A stretch of DNA of 46,503 bases from JADGNZ01 sp035995985 (lineage in GTDB: Bacteria; Acidobacteriota; Thermoanaerobaculia; Gp7-AA8): the NCBI GenBank assembly GCA_035995985.1, contig DASYJY010000013.1:1-46503 (forward strand), read 5' to 3'. A program made the position numbers and the translations under genes. A model generated the notes under the pieces. The model had not been told where the DNA came from, searched no databases, and saw only the letters and a list, made by a program, of their open reading frames with translations. This document shows, one piece after another, positions 25,449 to 34,398 of the stretch (the first letter of the stretch is position 1; each line of letters starts with the position of its first letter).

Positions 25449-26354
25449 TCAGAGTCTTTGCCATGGGAGCTTTTCCAGGAAGTCGTCGAAGCCCCATCCC
25501 GTTCCGCTTGGCGGGACGAGACGCGTGCCGTCGATGCGCATCCGCTCGATAAAGAGATCACTTTCGAAGAGGACATGCGTGATGAGGCCGCAGGTGGACG
25601 TGATGTTCGCGGTGGCGGCGGTGTAGGCGGCACAGAGCTGGCCGACGGGATGGTCCATGTACGAGGTGACGACGATTTCTTTATCGGTGCAGGCGATTTC
25701 CTGGATCGCCGGTTTCAGGATCAGGGCATCGTACGAATCCAGAAAGCACAGACAAGAGTGTCTGTGCGACATTGCGCTGTCGGTGCGGCACAGACACTCT
25801 TGTCTGTGCTGTGACGAACTTGGCGCGCGGTCGAGCGCAAGCCGCAACCCTGTTTTCGAACGAAGTTCACGCCAAACTTCGGCATCGAACGGACAAGGAT
25901 CTTCGATGAAGTCGATCCGCTCCCGAGGCAGCGTTGCCGCGATTTGCACAAACTCCTCGGCGGTCAACGTCGCATTGAAATCGATGCGCAGCCGGACGCG
26001 ATCGGGGATGACGTCGATGCTTTTCAACTTGACGGTATCGAACGACGCCGGCGGATCGGGACCGGGCCAATGGCTCGGCGGGATCGTCAGCCCGTCGAAA
26101 AGATTGCGTCCATCGCGACGAGCAGACGCATCGAGCGACGCGAATTCGAGCGACGCCTGCGTCATCGGCGTCGTTTCGCCGCGGGCAAGGAGCGCGAGTT
26201 GCCCATCGAGCGGGAGGTCGCCGAGTTCCGGCCACGGGTGAACGTCCGCTACTCCGCCGTTCACGCGAATCAACGCGCCGCGCCGCGGACCGGCCTCGGC
26301 GACGGCGCTCAGCCGCCGTTTCGGCGTCAGCTCGTAACGCCAGTACTCGATCAA
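25449..26354 (-). CDS. menC: O-succinylbenzoate synthase with repeat-derived insert
   Basis: A 301-aa enolase-superfamily dehydratase that converts SHCHC to o-succinylbenzoate. The key residues are present: the KxK pair in VKLKSID, metal ligands in RIDFNATL (Asp), FIEDPCP (Glu) and LALDRAP (Asp), and the second catalytic Lys in LILKPAI. The TTG start at 26354 overlaps the menA stop (TTGA) and begins IEYWRYEL, as MenC usually does; the frame extends upstream to 26420 into menA. Between ALDRAP and DALILKPA lie about 25 extra residues (HRQECLCRTD and SHRHSCLCF) encoded by a palindromic repeat pair. This is an in-frame insertion in a loop before the catalytic Lys strand. Confidence 0.85.
   Translation of the reverse strand: MIEYWRYELTPKRRLSAVAEAGPRRGALIRVNGGVADVHPWPELGDLPLDGQLALLARGETTPMTQASLEFASLDASARRDGRNLFDGLTIPPSHWPGPDPPASFDTVKLKSIDVIPDRVRLRIDFNATLTAEEFVQIAATLPRERIDFIEDPCPFDAEVWRELRSKTGLRLALDRAPSSSQHRQECLCRTDSAMSHRHSCLCFLDSYDALILKPAIQEIACTDKEIVVTSYMDHPVGQLCAAYTAATANITSTCGLITHVLFESDLFIERMRIDGTRLVPPSGTGWGFDDFLEKLPWQRL
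25746..25809. repeat. Paired palindromic repeat inside menC
   Basis: The 22-bp copies at 25746-25767 and 25788-25809 are exact inverted copies of each other, and each is itself a near palindrome (CACAGACA...TGTCTGTG). A 20-bp spacer separates them. The same element lies between menB and menA at 27217-27295. Confidence 0.95.
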
Positions 26355-27214
26355 AGCGCGGCTCCGGCGACGTAGAGGATTCCGAAGATCCACTCCAGCG
26401 CGCCGGCGAGCGCGAGGCATCGGTTCAGTGATGCGCCCTTACTTCGCGCCACGCGCACGAGCAACGCGATTGCTGGGATGAGCGCGAGCATCGGAAGAAG
26501 CAGCGACATTGAGTGACGGAGATACGCGATTGCAGCGACGCAAACGAACGGAGCCAGCGCGAAGACGACGATCTCCGTCCGCGCAAACGGTGCGCCGAAT
26601 CGCGCGGCCAGCGTGCGCTTGTTGCTGGCGCGGTCGTTGTCGATGTCGCGCAGGTTGTTGATGGCCAGGATCACGACCGCGAGCCATCCGACAGCGAATC
26701 CGCCGATCCAGGCGGTGGCGTCGAGCGTGAGCCGTTGCAGATAGAACGATCCACATACGGCGGTGAAGCCGAAGAAGATCATCACGAACAGCTCGCCGAG
26801 GCCGTGATACGCGAGCGGATACGGTCCGCCGGTGTAGGCGTAGGCGGCCACGATCGACGCGACACCGACGATCGCGATCGGCAATCCTCCGCGAAGGATC
26901 AACGGGATTCCGCAAACTGCGGCGATTCCGAAACAGACGTACGCGCCGCGCAGGACGGCATCGGCGTCGAGCAGGCCAGCCTGCGTCACGCGCAACGGAC
27001 CGAGGCGAGTGTGCGTGTCAGCGCCCTTTTTGAAATCGAGCGCATCGTTGACGTAGTTCGTCCCGATCTGGATGAAGACCGCGCCGAGCAGCGCGAATGC
27101 GAACGGCAGCCAATGAACCGTTTGATCAACGCACGCCAGTGCCGTTCCGACGAGCACCGGCGTCACCGCGGCAGCGAGCGTTTTCGGGCGTGCGGCGAGA
27201 AGCCAGGGGGTCAT
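26351..27214 (-). CDS. menA: 1,4-dihydroxy-2-naphthoate prenyltransferase
   Basis: A 287-aa integral membrane UbiA-superfamily enzyme that attaches the polyprenyl tail to DHNA. The first Asp-rich motif is NYVNDALDFKKGAD (about 53-66) and the second NNLRDIDNDRASNKRT (about 185-200), both intact. The RPKTLAAAVTPVLVG start is typical of MenA. Eight or nine hydrophobic helices span the protein. The stop overlaps the menC TTG start, so translation is coupled. The 103-bp gap to menB holds a palindromic repeat. Confidence 0.9.
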   Translation of the reverse strand: MTPWLLAARPKTLAAAVTPVLVGTALACVDQTVHWLPFAFALLGAVFIQIGTNYVNDALDFKKGADTHTRLGPLRVTQAGLLDADAVLRGAYVCFGIAAVCGIPLILRGGLPIAIVGVASIVAAYAYTGGPYPLAYHGLGELFVMIFFGFTAVCGSFYLQRLTLDATAWIGGFAVGWLAVVILAINNLRDIDNDRASNKRTLAARFGAPFARTEIVVFALAPFVCVAAIAYLRHSMSLLLPMLALIPAIALLVRVARSKGASLNRCLALAGALEWIFGILYVAGAAL

Positions 27215-27216
27215 CG

Positions 27217-27295
27217 TGTGGCACAGACACTCTTGTCTGTGCTGGTGAGGCTCGGGAGAACTGAGAAATTCTCAGACAAGAGTGTCTGTGCCACA
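27217..27295. repeat. Paired palindromic repeat between menB and menA
   Basis: GCACAGACACTCTTGTCTGT at 27221-27240 (ending GC at 27242) faces its inverted copy at about 27272-27291, with outer TGTG/CACA extending the stem to 27217 and 27295. It could form a large hairpin in the men transcript and affect downstream expression. It is the same family as the copy inside menC. Confidence 0.9.
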
Positions 27296-27317
27296 CCGCT
27301 CCCTCTCAGTTGAGCCA

Positions 27318-28142
27318 TCACGGAAATCTCGGAAACTTCTTGAAATCGGGCTTCCGCTTCTCCACATACGCGTCCCGCCCTTCCTGTGCTTCCTCGGAGA
27401 GGTAGTAGAGCAGGGTCGCGTCGCCGCCGAAATCGAGGAGGCCGAGCTGGCCGTCGCAGTCGGCGTTCATCGCGGCTTTCAGGAATCGCAGCGCCATCGG
27501 TGAAAGGGCCAGCATCTCGCGGCACCATTTCAGCGTCTCTTCTTCGAGTTGCGCGAGGGGCACGACGGTGTTGATGAGGCCCATATCCAGCGCCTGCTGC
27601 GCGTCGTACTGGCGGCAAAGGAACCAGATTTCTCGCGCTTTTTTCTGGCCGACGATGCGGGCCAGATAGGAGGAGCCGAGGCCGGCGTCGAAGGAGCCGA
27701 CGCGCGGGCCGGTCTGGCCGAAGCGGGCGTTGTCGGCGGCGATGGTGAGATCGCAGACGACGTGCAGCACGTGACCGCCGCCGATCGCGTAGCCGGCCAC
27801 CATGGCCACGACCGGTTTGGGCATGCTGCGAATCTGCTTCTGCACGTCGAGGATGTTGAGGCGCGGGATCTTTTCCTTCGGATCGACGTAGCCGCCTTTG
27901 CCGCGGACGCGTTGATCGCCGCCGGAGCAGAACGCGTCCGTTCCTTCGCCGGTGAAAACGATGACGCCGATCTCGCCGTCGTCGCGGGCCATGTCCAGCG
28001 CCTGCTTCATCTCGCTCACCGTCAGCGGCCGAAACGCGTTCCGCACCTCGGGGCGATTGATCGTGATCTTCGCGACCCCGTCCTCGGTGCGCTCGTACTT
28101 GATGTCCTGAAAGTCGTGAAGCTTGATCCAGCTCTCTGCCAT
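27318..28142 (-). CDS. menB: 1,4-dihydroxy-2-naphthoyl-CoA synthase
   Basis: A 274-aa crotonase-fold enzyme that cyclises o-succinylbenzoyl-CoA. Family marks include RPEVRNAFRP, the oxyanion-hole segments FCSGGDQRVRG and GYAIGGGHVLHVVCDLTIA, the catalytic Asp-containing GPRVGSFDAGLGS, and the C-terminal EGRDAYVEKRKPDF. Length is typical. TAGCCT lies 6 nt before the ATG with no ribosome site, so this could be the first gene of a leaderless men transcript. The VWA-A stop is only 26 nt upstream, so read-through is also possible. Confidence 0.95.
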   Translation of the reverse strand: MAESWIKLHDFQDIKYERTEDGVAKITINRPEVRNAFRPLTVSEMKQALDMARDDGEIGVIVFTGEGTDAFCSGGDQRVRGKGGYVDPKEKIPRLNILDVQKQIRSMPKPVVAMVAGYAIGGGHVLHVVCDLTIAADNARFGQTGPRVGSFDAGLGSSYLARIVGQKKAREIWFLCRQYDAQQALDMGLINTVVPLAQLEEETLKWCREMLALSPMALRFLKAAMNADCDGQLGLLDFGGDATLLYYLSEEAQEGRDAYVEKRKPDFKKFPRFP

Positions 28143-28148
28143 GGGGCG

Positions 28149-28154
28149 AGGCTA
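28149..28154 (-). promoter_or_regulatory. Possible -10 element of menB
   Basis: TAGCCT on the minus strand ends 6 nt before the menB ATG, fitting a leaderless start. It lies between the VWA-A stop and menB. Confidence 0.35.
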
Positions 28155-28168
28155 TCAAGCGCGGCGCG

Positions 28169-30214
28169 CTACATCAACGGGACGCTGATGTGCTGGCCGG
28201 CGGCGATGCCTTTCTTGAACACCGTGACATCGAGCGCGGTGGCGCCGTCTGCGGCGTCGATCTGCAGGATCGCTTTCGTGACGCCGTTGCTCTCGGTGAC
28301 GCCGAGGACGTTTGTGCGCGGACGCGTTTCGAAGGTGAGATCGGCGGGGCGCGCGCCGAAGACGAAGAGCGCGACCTTGCGCGGACCGGCACTCATGTCG
28401 GCCGTCGCGGTCGGCGAAAACGTTCTGCCGCCGTATTCGAAGGGATAGTCGGCGTTGTCGCCGCGGTTCGAGCGGACGACCAGCCATTTGCCATCTTCAT
28501 CGATCGGAATCGGCGGCAGGATCGCGATCTGCCCTTCGGTTGGCACATTGATGTTGACTCGCGCGTAGCCGCGCTTTTCGAGCGCCTCGGACGCGCCGCG
28601 CTCGGGGTCGCCGGTGCGGACGAGCGCCTTTACGGCGTAGCTGCCGGGCGGCAGCATCAACGTTCCGTAGTAGCGGATGCCGGTCGTGCGCACTTTCTCG
28701 CCGACCTTGGCCACCTCGATCGTGACGCGGTCGTAGAGGCGGTCGCGAACCACGCCGGCGGTATCGAAGGCGTAGATGAAGACGTCCGCGCCGCCGATGA
28801 TCGTGCCGGTTTCGCGCATCAGGTCGGCGCCGTTGATGTCGATGATGACGGGAACCTGTGCTGGTTTGCCGCCGCTTGGCGGAAAGGCCGTGGCCAGAAC
28901 GTTGACGCGCAGATCGGTCTGCGGCAGATCGTTGACGATGATCTGGGCGTTGGTAAGCGCGCGCTCGACGGAGGTGACGCGGCCGCGTTCGTAGTAGCCG
29001 GCGGCGTAGACAGCTCGGGATCCGGGCGGCACGTTCACGAGCTTGATGCTGACGTTGTGGAACGCGCCCGGCAAATTGTCGGAAGTGTGAAAGCCGAGGA
29101 CGTAGACGACTTCCTGCTGGCGAAGGAGGCGCTCGAAGTCGGAGTGGAGATCATTCGAATTCTCGAAGACTTCGCCGCCGGTCGGACGTGAAACGAGAAA
29201 GAGGCTGGCGTTGGAGTTGATGATCGAGCCTTCGTCGAGATTGTTCTGGACGCGCACGCCTTGCACGTCGATGGCGTGGAGGACGACGTCCGCGGCGCGG
29301 AAGCTGTCGGCCATCCGCTGGATGCGCGTCATCGCGGAGGAGTTGCCGAACATCTTTTCCGTATCGACCTTCTCCATGTTACCGGCAACGATCTGCGTGT
29401 TGAGCTTGGTCTGTTCCTTGGAGCCGCGCGCATCGAAACCCTGGAGCAGACGCGCGTCGAATCCTTCGGAGAGCAGCACGACCTGCTTGCGGCCGGGCAC
29501 CATGCGCAGCGAGCGGGCCAGATTGCCGAGGGAGTCGATCTCGCGCTCGATGCGCTGGCGGACCGCGGCCTCGTTCTGGCCGGTGGCCGAGGCCGCGAGA
29601 TCGCGCATGTGTTGGTCGGCGTCTGCCCCGTGGCCGGCGCTCTCGATGACGGGAGCGGATCCGGGCGATTCAGCGCCCTGCGGGCCGCTCCAGATCACCG
29701 TTTGATTGGCGAGTTGCAGCGGATCGGTTCCGCGGAACGTGGCCGGATTCGCAATCGCGGATGCGACGAGTTGCCGGTCGGTGGTGAACGCGGTGATGAA
29801 ACGGTAGCCGCGGTCGGGACTGACGGTGCCGACGGCGACGAGATCGCGCGGACCGGTGCTCTCGGTGACGAAGCGGCGTGCGGCGTCCTGCGCGCGCGCC
29901 ATCGAGCGCGGCGCGGTGAAGCCGAGGTCGAAGAGGAGGACGAACGATCGCCGGCCAGCCGGATTCATCGGCGAAATCGCGCTGACCGGAGCGCCGGCAG
30001 CGAAATCGATCGCATCGAATGACGTGATCGCCTGCTTTTTCCTTTCGTCATACAGCGCGAAATTCGCGGCTGTGAGGCCGCGCACCGGATTGCCAGACGT
30101 ATCGAGCACCGACACCGGCAGTTCGACGACGTGGACGTTGATCGTCGACGTGCTCTGCGCCGACGCGCAAAGCGCGACCAGCGACGCGGCGGCAACTGCG
30201 AGAAGTCGTCGCAT
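28169..30214 (-). CDS. VWFA-related protein A
   Basis: A 681-aa exported protein of the acidobacterial VWFA-related family (TIGR03436-like). A signal peptide (about 19 residues) precedes INVHVVELPVSVLDTSGNPV, an Ig-like strand pair, then a VWA domain starting SFVLLFDLGFTAP. The MIDAS motif DxSxS reads DLGFT and is probably defective. VLLSEGFD and VLHAIDVQGV follow as in the other two copies. The C-terminal third is beta-rich. The gene is 6 nt downstream of copy B. Such proteins are secreted or periplasmic with unknown partners. Family assignment is firm, function unknown. Confidence 0.8.
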   Translation of the reverse strand: MRRLLAVAAASLVALCASAQSTSTINVHVVELPVSVLDTSGNPVRGLTAANFALYDERKKQAITSFDAIDFAAGAPVSAISPMNPAGRRSFVLLFDLGFTAPRSMARAQDAARRFVTESTGPRDLVAVGTVSPDRGYRFITAFTTDRQLVASAIANPATFRGTDPLQLANQTVIWSGPQGAESPGSAPVIESAGHGADADQHMRDLAASATGQNEAAVRQRIEREIDSLGNLARSLRMVPGRKQVVLLSEGFDARLLQGFDARGSKEQTKLNTQIVAGNMEKVDTEKMFGNSSAMTRIQRMADSFRAADVVLHAIDVQGVRVQNNLDEGSIINSNASLFLVSRPTGGEVFENSNDLHSDFERLLRQQEVVYVLGFHTSDNLPGAFHNVSIKLVNVPPGSRAVYAAGYYERGRVTSVERALTNAQIIVNDLPQTDLRVNVLATAFPPSGGKPAQVPVIIDINGADLMRETGTIIGGADVFIYAFDTAGVVRDRLYDRVTIEVAKVGEKVRTTGIRYYGTLMLPPGSYAVKALVRTGDPERGASEALEKRGYARVNINVPTEGQIAILPPIPIDEDGKWLVVRSNRGDNADYPFEYGGRTFSPTATADMSAGPRKVALFVFGARPADLTFETRPRTNVLGVTESNGVTKAILQIDAADGATALDVTVFKKGIAAGQHISVPLM

Positions 30215-30220
30215 TCGCCG

Positions 30221-32239
30221 CTACGGCCTCAGCACCGCGACACTCGACGTCTGCGCTTCGGGCACGCCCTTTTTGTGAACGGTGACCTGAAGCGTTGAAA
30301 CCTGCGCGGGATCATCGAGCTGGAGGACGAGCTTCGTGCCGCCCGGGATCGGAATCGTTCCGAGCAGCTTCGTCTTCGGCGTGGTCTCCCACGTCAGTTC
30401 GTTCGCCGAGGCACCGTAGACGATGAGCGCGACTTTGTTCGACGCCGTCGCGCCGGGGATGAAGTTCTGGCCGTTCAGCTCGAACGGATACGCGCCGACG
30501 CCGCCGCGGTCTGCTGCTTTTACGAGCAGCCACTTCGGCTGCTCGTCAATCGGAATCGGCGGCAGCACAGCTACGGCTCCTGCCTTCGGAACGATGACGT
30601 TCGTCCGCGCGTAGCCGCGTTTTTCGTTGTCGACTTTCTTGTCCGGCTCGCCCGCGCGCACGAGCGATTTGACCGCGTAGCTGCCGGGCGGGAGGAGCAG
30701 CGTGCCGTAGTAGCGGACGCCGCTCTTGAGCCGGTCGCCGACTTTTTTCATGTCGAACGTGAGGCGCTGATAGAGCCGGTCGCGGACGACGCCTTCTTCG
30801 TCAAAGGCGTAGACAAACACCTCGGCCGCGGCCATGTTGCCGCGCGCTTCCTTCATCAGGTCGGCGCCGTTGATGTCGAGGATGATCGGGACCTGGTAAT
30901 GGCCGTCGCCCGCGGGGAACGGCGCGGCGAAGGCGGCCATGTGGACGTCGTCCTGCGGGATGTCGTTGACGATGACTTCGGCCGTCGTCAGCGCGCGCTC
31001 GGTGGTCGAAGTCTCACCGCCGTTTTCGTAGTAGCCGGTGCGATAGTTCGCGCGGCCATTCGCGTTGACAAGCTTCACTTTCAGATCGTGGTACTTGCCG
31101 CTGCTGGCCCAAGGGGCCTGGAACGCGAGCACGTAGACGACTTCCTGCGCGCGCAGCATCCGCGCGAAGTTGTTCTTGAGGTCATTCGAGTTCTGGAAGA
31201 CTTCGCCGCCGGTGGGACGCGAAATCGCGAAGAGGCCGGCGTTGGAGTTGAGGTTCGAACCGGATGCGACGTCGTTCTGCACGCGCACGCCCTGGATGTC
31301 GATGGCGTGGAGCACGACGTCCGAGGCGCGGAAGGCCTGGGACATACGATCGAGCAGGGAAAGACTCGAAGCCTTGCCGTAACGCTCGTCGGTATCGACC
31401 GTCCAGTACTGACCCGAGGTCACGGCCGCGTTCTCGCGATTGGCCGCTTCGCTCTCGCGCGCGTCGCGGCCGACGAGATACTTCGCATCGAAACCTTCGG
31501 AGAGAAGAATGACCTGCTTGCGGCCGGGGACGGCGCGCAAGGTCTTCGCCAGTTGGCCAAGGTAGTCGACCTGTTTTTCGACGACGTTGCTGAGGTACCG
31601 CTCGTTGCTGCGCGTCATCTGTTGCTGTCGCTCGGCCTGTTCAGCGGCGGCAGCGGCGGCTCCCCTCCCTCCTCCTTCGGTCGACGTCGAAGAGGTTTTG
31701 GAGCTCTCCCCGGTCAGATCGATGACGTTTTTGTTCGCGATCTGCAGCGGGTCGTTGCTGCGGAATCCCCTCGGATCGGCGATGACCGATTCAACGAGCT
31801 CGCGGTCGGTCGTGAAGGCGGTCTGCAGCCGGAAGCCGTGATCGTTGTCGATCGTGCCGACACCGACGAGATCGCGCGGCTGGACCGCTGACTTGACGAA
31901 ACTACGCGCCGCTTCCTGCGCGCGCACGAGCGACTTGGGCGTGGAGAAGCCGAGGTCGAAGAGCAGGAGGAAGGAGCGCCGCGCGGCGGGGTTCAGCGGC
32001 GAGATTGCATTCGCGGTTTCGGTCGAGCCGAAGTCGATCTTGTCGAAGGAGGTGATGGCCTGCTTCTTCCCGCTGTCGTACACCTCGAAGTTCGCCGCGG
32101 TCAGTCCGCGTATCGGATTGCCGCTCGAATCGACGACCGACACCGGCACTTCGATGACGTTGACGTTGACGGTTTCCTTCAGTTGGGCGAAGGCGGATGT
32201 TGCGCAGAGCGCGGCGGCGGCGATCAAGCGAAGCTTCAT
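30221..32239 (-). CDS. VWFA-related protein B
   Basis: A 672-aa paralogue of copy A with the same order: signal peptide (MKLRLIAAAALCATSAFAQ), opening VNVIEVPVSVVDSSGNPI, VWA domain SFLLLFDLGFSTP, VILLSEGFD, VVLHAIDIQGVRVQND and a beta-rich tail. The MIDAS is DLGFS, lacking the first Ser. A low-complexity insert (EGGGRGAAAAAAEQAERQQQ) lies near residue 215. AGGAG sits 5 nt before the ATG at 32239, which decides the start. It is 16 nt downstream of copy C. Confidence 0.8.
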   Translation of the reverse strand: MKLRLIAAAALCATSAFAQLKETVNVNVIEVPVSVVDSSGNPIRGLTAANFEVYDSGKKQAITSFDKIDFGSTETANAISPLNPAARRSFLLLFDLGFSTPKSLVRAQEAARSFVKSAVQPRDLVGVGTIDNDHGFRLQTAFTTDRELVESVIADPRGFRSNDPLQIANKNVIDLTGESSKTSSTSTEGGGRGAAAAAAEQAERQQQMTRSNERYLSNVVEKQVDYLGQLAKTLRAVPGRKQVILLSEGFDAKYLVGRDARESEAANRENAAVTSGQYWTVDTDERYGKASSLSLLDRMSQAFRASDVVLHAIDIQGVRVQNDVASGSNLNSNAGLFAISRPTGGEVFQNSNDLKNNFARMLRAQEVVYVLAFQAPWASSGKYHDLKVKLVNANGRANYRTGYYENGGETSTTERALTTAEVIVNDIPQDDVHMAAFAAPFPAGDGHYQVPIILDINGADLMKEARGNMAAAEVFVYAFDEEGVVRDRLYQRLTFDMKKVGDRLKSGVRYYGTLLLPPGSYAVKSLVRAGEPDKKVDNEKRGYARTNVIVPKAGAVAVLPPIPIDEQPKWLLVKAADRGGVGAYPFELNGQNFIPGATASNKVALIVYGASANELTWETTPKTKLLGTIPIPGGTKLVLQLDDPAQVSTLQVTVHKKGVPEAQTSSVAVLRP

Positions 32240-32255
32240 GAGTTCTCCTGAGATT

Positions 32256-34277
32256 TCATTGAACAACCAGCGGCACGCTGGCCTTTCTCGCGTCGTTGGA
32301 GCCTTTCTTGTGGACGGTGACGTCGAACGACGCTGGCCCCGCCAGCAGATTGGCGGGAGAGTAATCGAGAAGTAGTTTCATTACGTCCTGTCCCTGCAGC
32401 CTTTGAAGGACGACCGGCGTGCCGGGATGCGGACCGAGCGCATCGATCGCGGACGCGTCCCACGCCAGCTCGTCCGGCTCGACGTTGAAGACGAAGAGGG
32501 CGACGCGGCGCGAGTGGCCGTTGGTGACGCCGGCGCTGGCGCTCGGCATGAACGGCTCCCCGTTGATGTGAAACGGGAAAGGCGCCGCGTCGTGCGAGGC
32601 GCCGCGGACGACGATCCAGGCCGCGGGATCGTCGACGAACATCGGCGGCAGCAGTGCGACGTCGTTCGTCGACGGCACTTCGATGTCGGTGCGCACGAAG
32701 CCTTTGCGCTCCGTCCCCGCGACGCGTACGAGCGTCTTCAGCGCGTACCTGCCGGGGGCAAGCGTGAGCGTCGGAAAGTATTTGATGCCGTTGTGGCCGG
32801 CCATCCGCGTGCCGTTGATGGTCATTCGCTCATACGAACGATCGCGCACGACTCCCTGGTCGTCGAATGCATACACATACACCTCGGCGATGACGTCATT
32901 CGCCTTCGCGTCGTGCAGCAACCCGGGCGCGCCGATATCGATGACCATCGGCACCTGCGCGCTGCCGTCCTTCGCCGGAAACGCAGCAGCCAGCGCGGCG
33001 ACGTGGATGTCGGTCTGCCCGATGTCGTTGAGAACAATCTCCGCATTCGATAGCGAACGCTCCAGCGCAGTCTCCGCGCCGGAGTCGTAGTAGCCGGCGC
33101 GGTGCAACACGCGCGCTCCCGGCACGCCGGTCACGCGCACTTTCAGCTCGTGAAACTTGCCGCTGTTCGAGGCCGGCGCGCGGAAGCCGAGGACGTAGAC
33201 GACGTTCTGCGCGCGCAGCATTTTTTCGAGATCGGCGTTGACGTCATTTGAGTTCTTGAACACTTCGCCGCCGGTCGGACGCGAAAGCAGATGCAGCGCG
33301 TCATTGGAGTTGATGCGTGATCCGTTCTCATCGTTCTGCACGCGCACGCCCTGGATATCGACGGCGTGCAGCACGACGTCGGAGCCGCGCAGCGAGCGCG
33401 CCATTTCGTCGAGCATGGTCATGGTCATCGAGCTGCCGTAGCGCGCGTCGGTATCGACACGCCACAGGTTGCCGGAGGTCGTCTGCGATGCATCGTCCTG
33501 CTCGTCGACGCCCGCGCGCGCATCGCGCCCGCGCACGAGGCGCGGATCGAATCCCTCGGAGAAAAGAATGATTTGCTTGCGGCCGGGCAGAACGCGCAAC
33601 GTGCGGCCGAGATCGGAGAGAAGCCGCAGCTGCCGCTCGATGCGGCTGCGGTTGTACTGATCGTTGAGCTTCTTCTCGCCGCGCGCGATGTCGGCGGCGA
33701 AGTCGTCGACGGCGTCGACGTCCGCGCGCGACACGTTGTCCGTCGGCGCAAGCTGGAGAGCCTCGGTGCCGGCAATGCGCAGCGGATCGGAGGAAACGAA
33801 CGTGCGCGGATTGGCAATGGCGCTGCCGAGTAGATTACGGTCCGTCGTGAGCGAGGTGACCATGCGAAAGCCGCGATCGACGTCGATCGTGGCGATCGCG
33901 GCGAGGTCGCGAAGTCCCATCCCTTTGGCGATGAAGTTGCGCGCCGCTACCTGCGCTTTGTTGCGCCCGATCGGCGACGAGAAGGAGAGATCGAAGAGCA
34001 GGATGAAGTTGCGACGCGCGGATGGATTCAGCGGCGACGCCGACCGGACGGCCTCGGATTCGAAATCGATCGCGTCGAAGTTGCCGATGGCGCGCTTCGT
34101 CCCCTGATCGAGCAGCTCGAAATTCGCCGCCGTCAGTCCGCGCACCGGATTCCCTGCGCGGTCGACGACGGTGACCGGCACCTCGACGAGGTGAACGTCT
34201 ATGGTTTCTTTGACTTGTGCGAATGCTGCGCTCGTCGAGAGCAGAAGGAGGAGCGCAATGCGGCCGAGGCAACGCAT
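32256..34277 (-). CDS. VWFA-related protein C
   Basis: A 673-aa first member of the triplet. Signal peptide MRCLGRIALLLLLSTSAAFA is followed by VHLVEVPVTVVDRAGNPVRG and the VWA domain NFILLFDLSFSSP. DLSFS fits the DxSxS MIDAS, so this copy, unlike A and B, could bind a metal ion. VVLHAVDIQGVRVQND and the tail match the paralogues. The ATG at 34277 begins the leader; the frame is open to 34592 without family sequence. Its promoter is expected in the 121-bp gap shared with the divergent V4R-like gene. Confidence 0.8.
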   Translation of the reverse strand: MRCLGRIALLLLLSTSAAFAQVKETIDVHLVEVPVTVVDRAGNPVRGLTAANFELLDQGTKRAIGNFDAIDFESEAVRSASPLNPSARRNFILLFDLSFSSPIGRNKAQVAARNFIAKGMGLRDLAAIATIDVDRGFRMVTSLTTDRNLLGSAIANPRTFVSSDPLRIAGTEALQLAPTDNVSRADVDAVDDFAADIARGEKKLNDQYNRSRIERQLRLLSDLGRTLRVLPGRKQIILFSEGFDPRLVRGRDARAGVDEQDDASQTTSGNLWRVDTDARYGSSMTMTMLDEMARSLRGSDVVLHAVDIQGVRVQNDENGSRINSNDALHLLSRPTGGEVFKNSNDVNADLEKMLRAQNVVYVLGFRAPASNSGKFHELKVRVTGVPGARVLHRAGYYDSGAETALERSLSNAEIVLNDIGQTDIHVAALAAAFPAKDGSAQVPMVIDIGAPGLLHDAKANDVIAEVYVYAFDDQGVVRDRSYERMTINGTRMAGHNGIKYFPTLTLAPGRYALKTLVRVAGTERKGFVRTDIEVPSTNDVALLPPMFVDDPAAWIVVRGASHDAAPFPFHINGEPFMPSASAGVTNGHSRRVALFVFNVEPDELAWDASAIDALGPHPGTPVVLQRLQGQDVMKLLLDYSPANLLAGPASFDVTVHKKGSNDARKASVPLVVQ

Positions 34278-34384
34278 CGGAATGATTTTCTCCCGGATAA
34301 CGAACGGACAGAATGCGCCAACTGGCCGAGGCATGCCGTTACGAGTCTGACACGAACGCTGAGAACGCCCTTCACGATCGGCGA

Positions 34385-34390
34385 TAGAAT
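34385..34390 (+). promoter_or_regulatory. Likely -10 element of the V4R-like gene
   Basis: TAGAAT ends 8 nt before the ATG at 34399 with no Shine-Dalgarno between, fitting a leaderless start. No clear -35 is seen. Confidence 0.4.
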
Positions 34391-34398
34391 TCCGCGCC

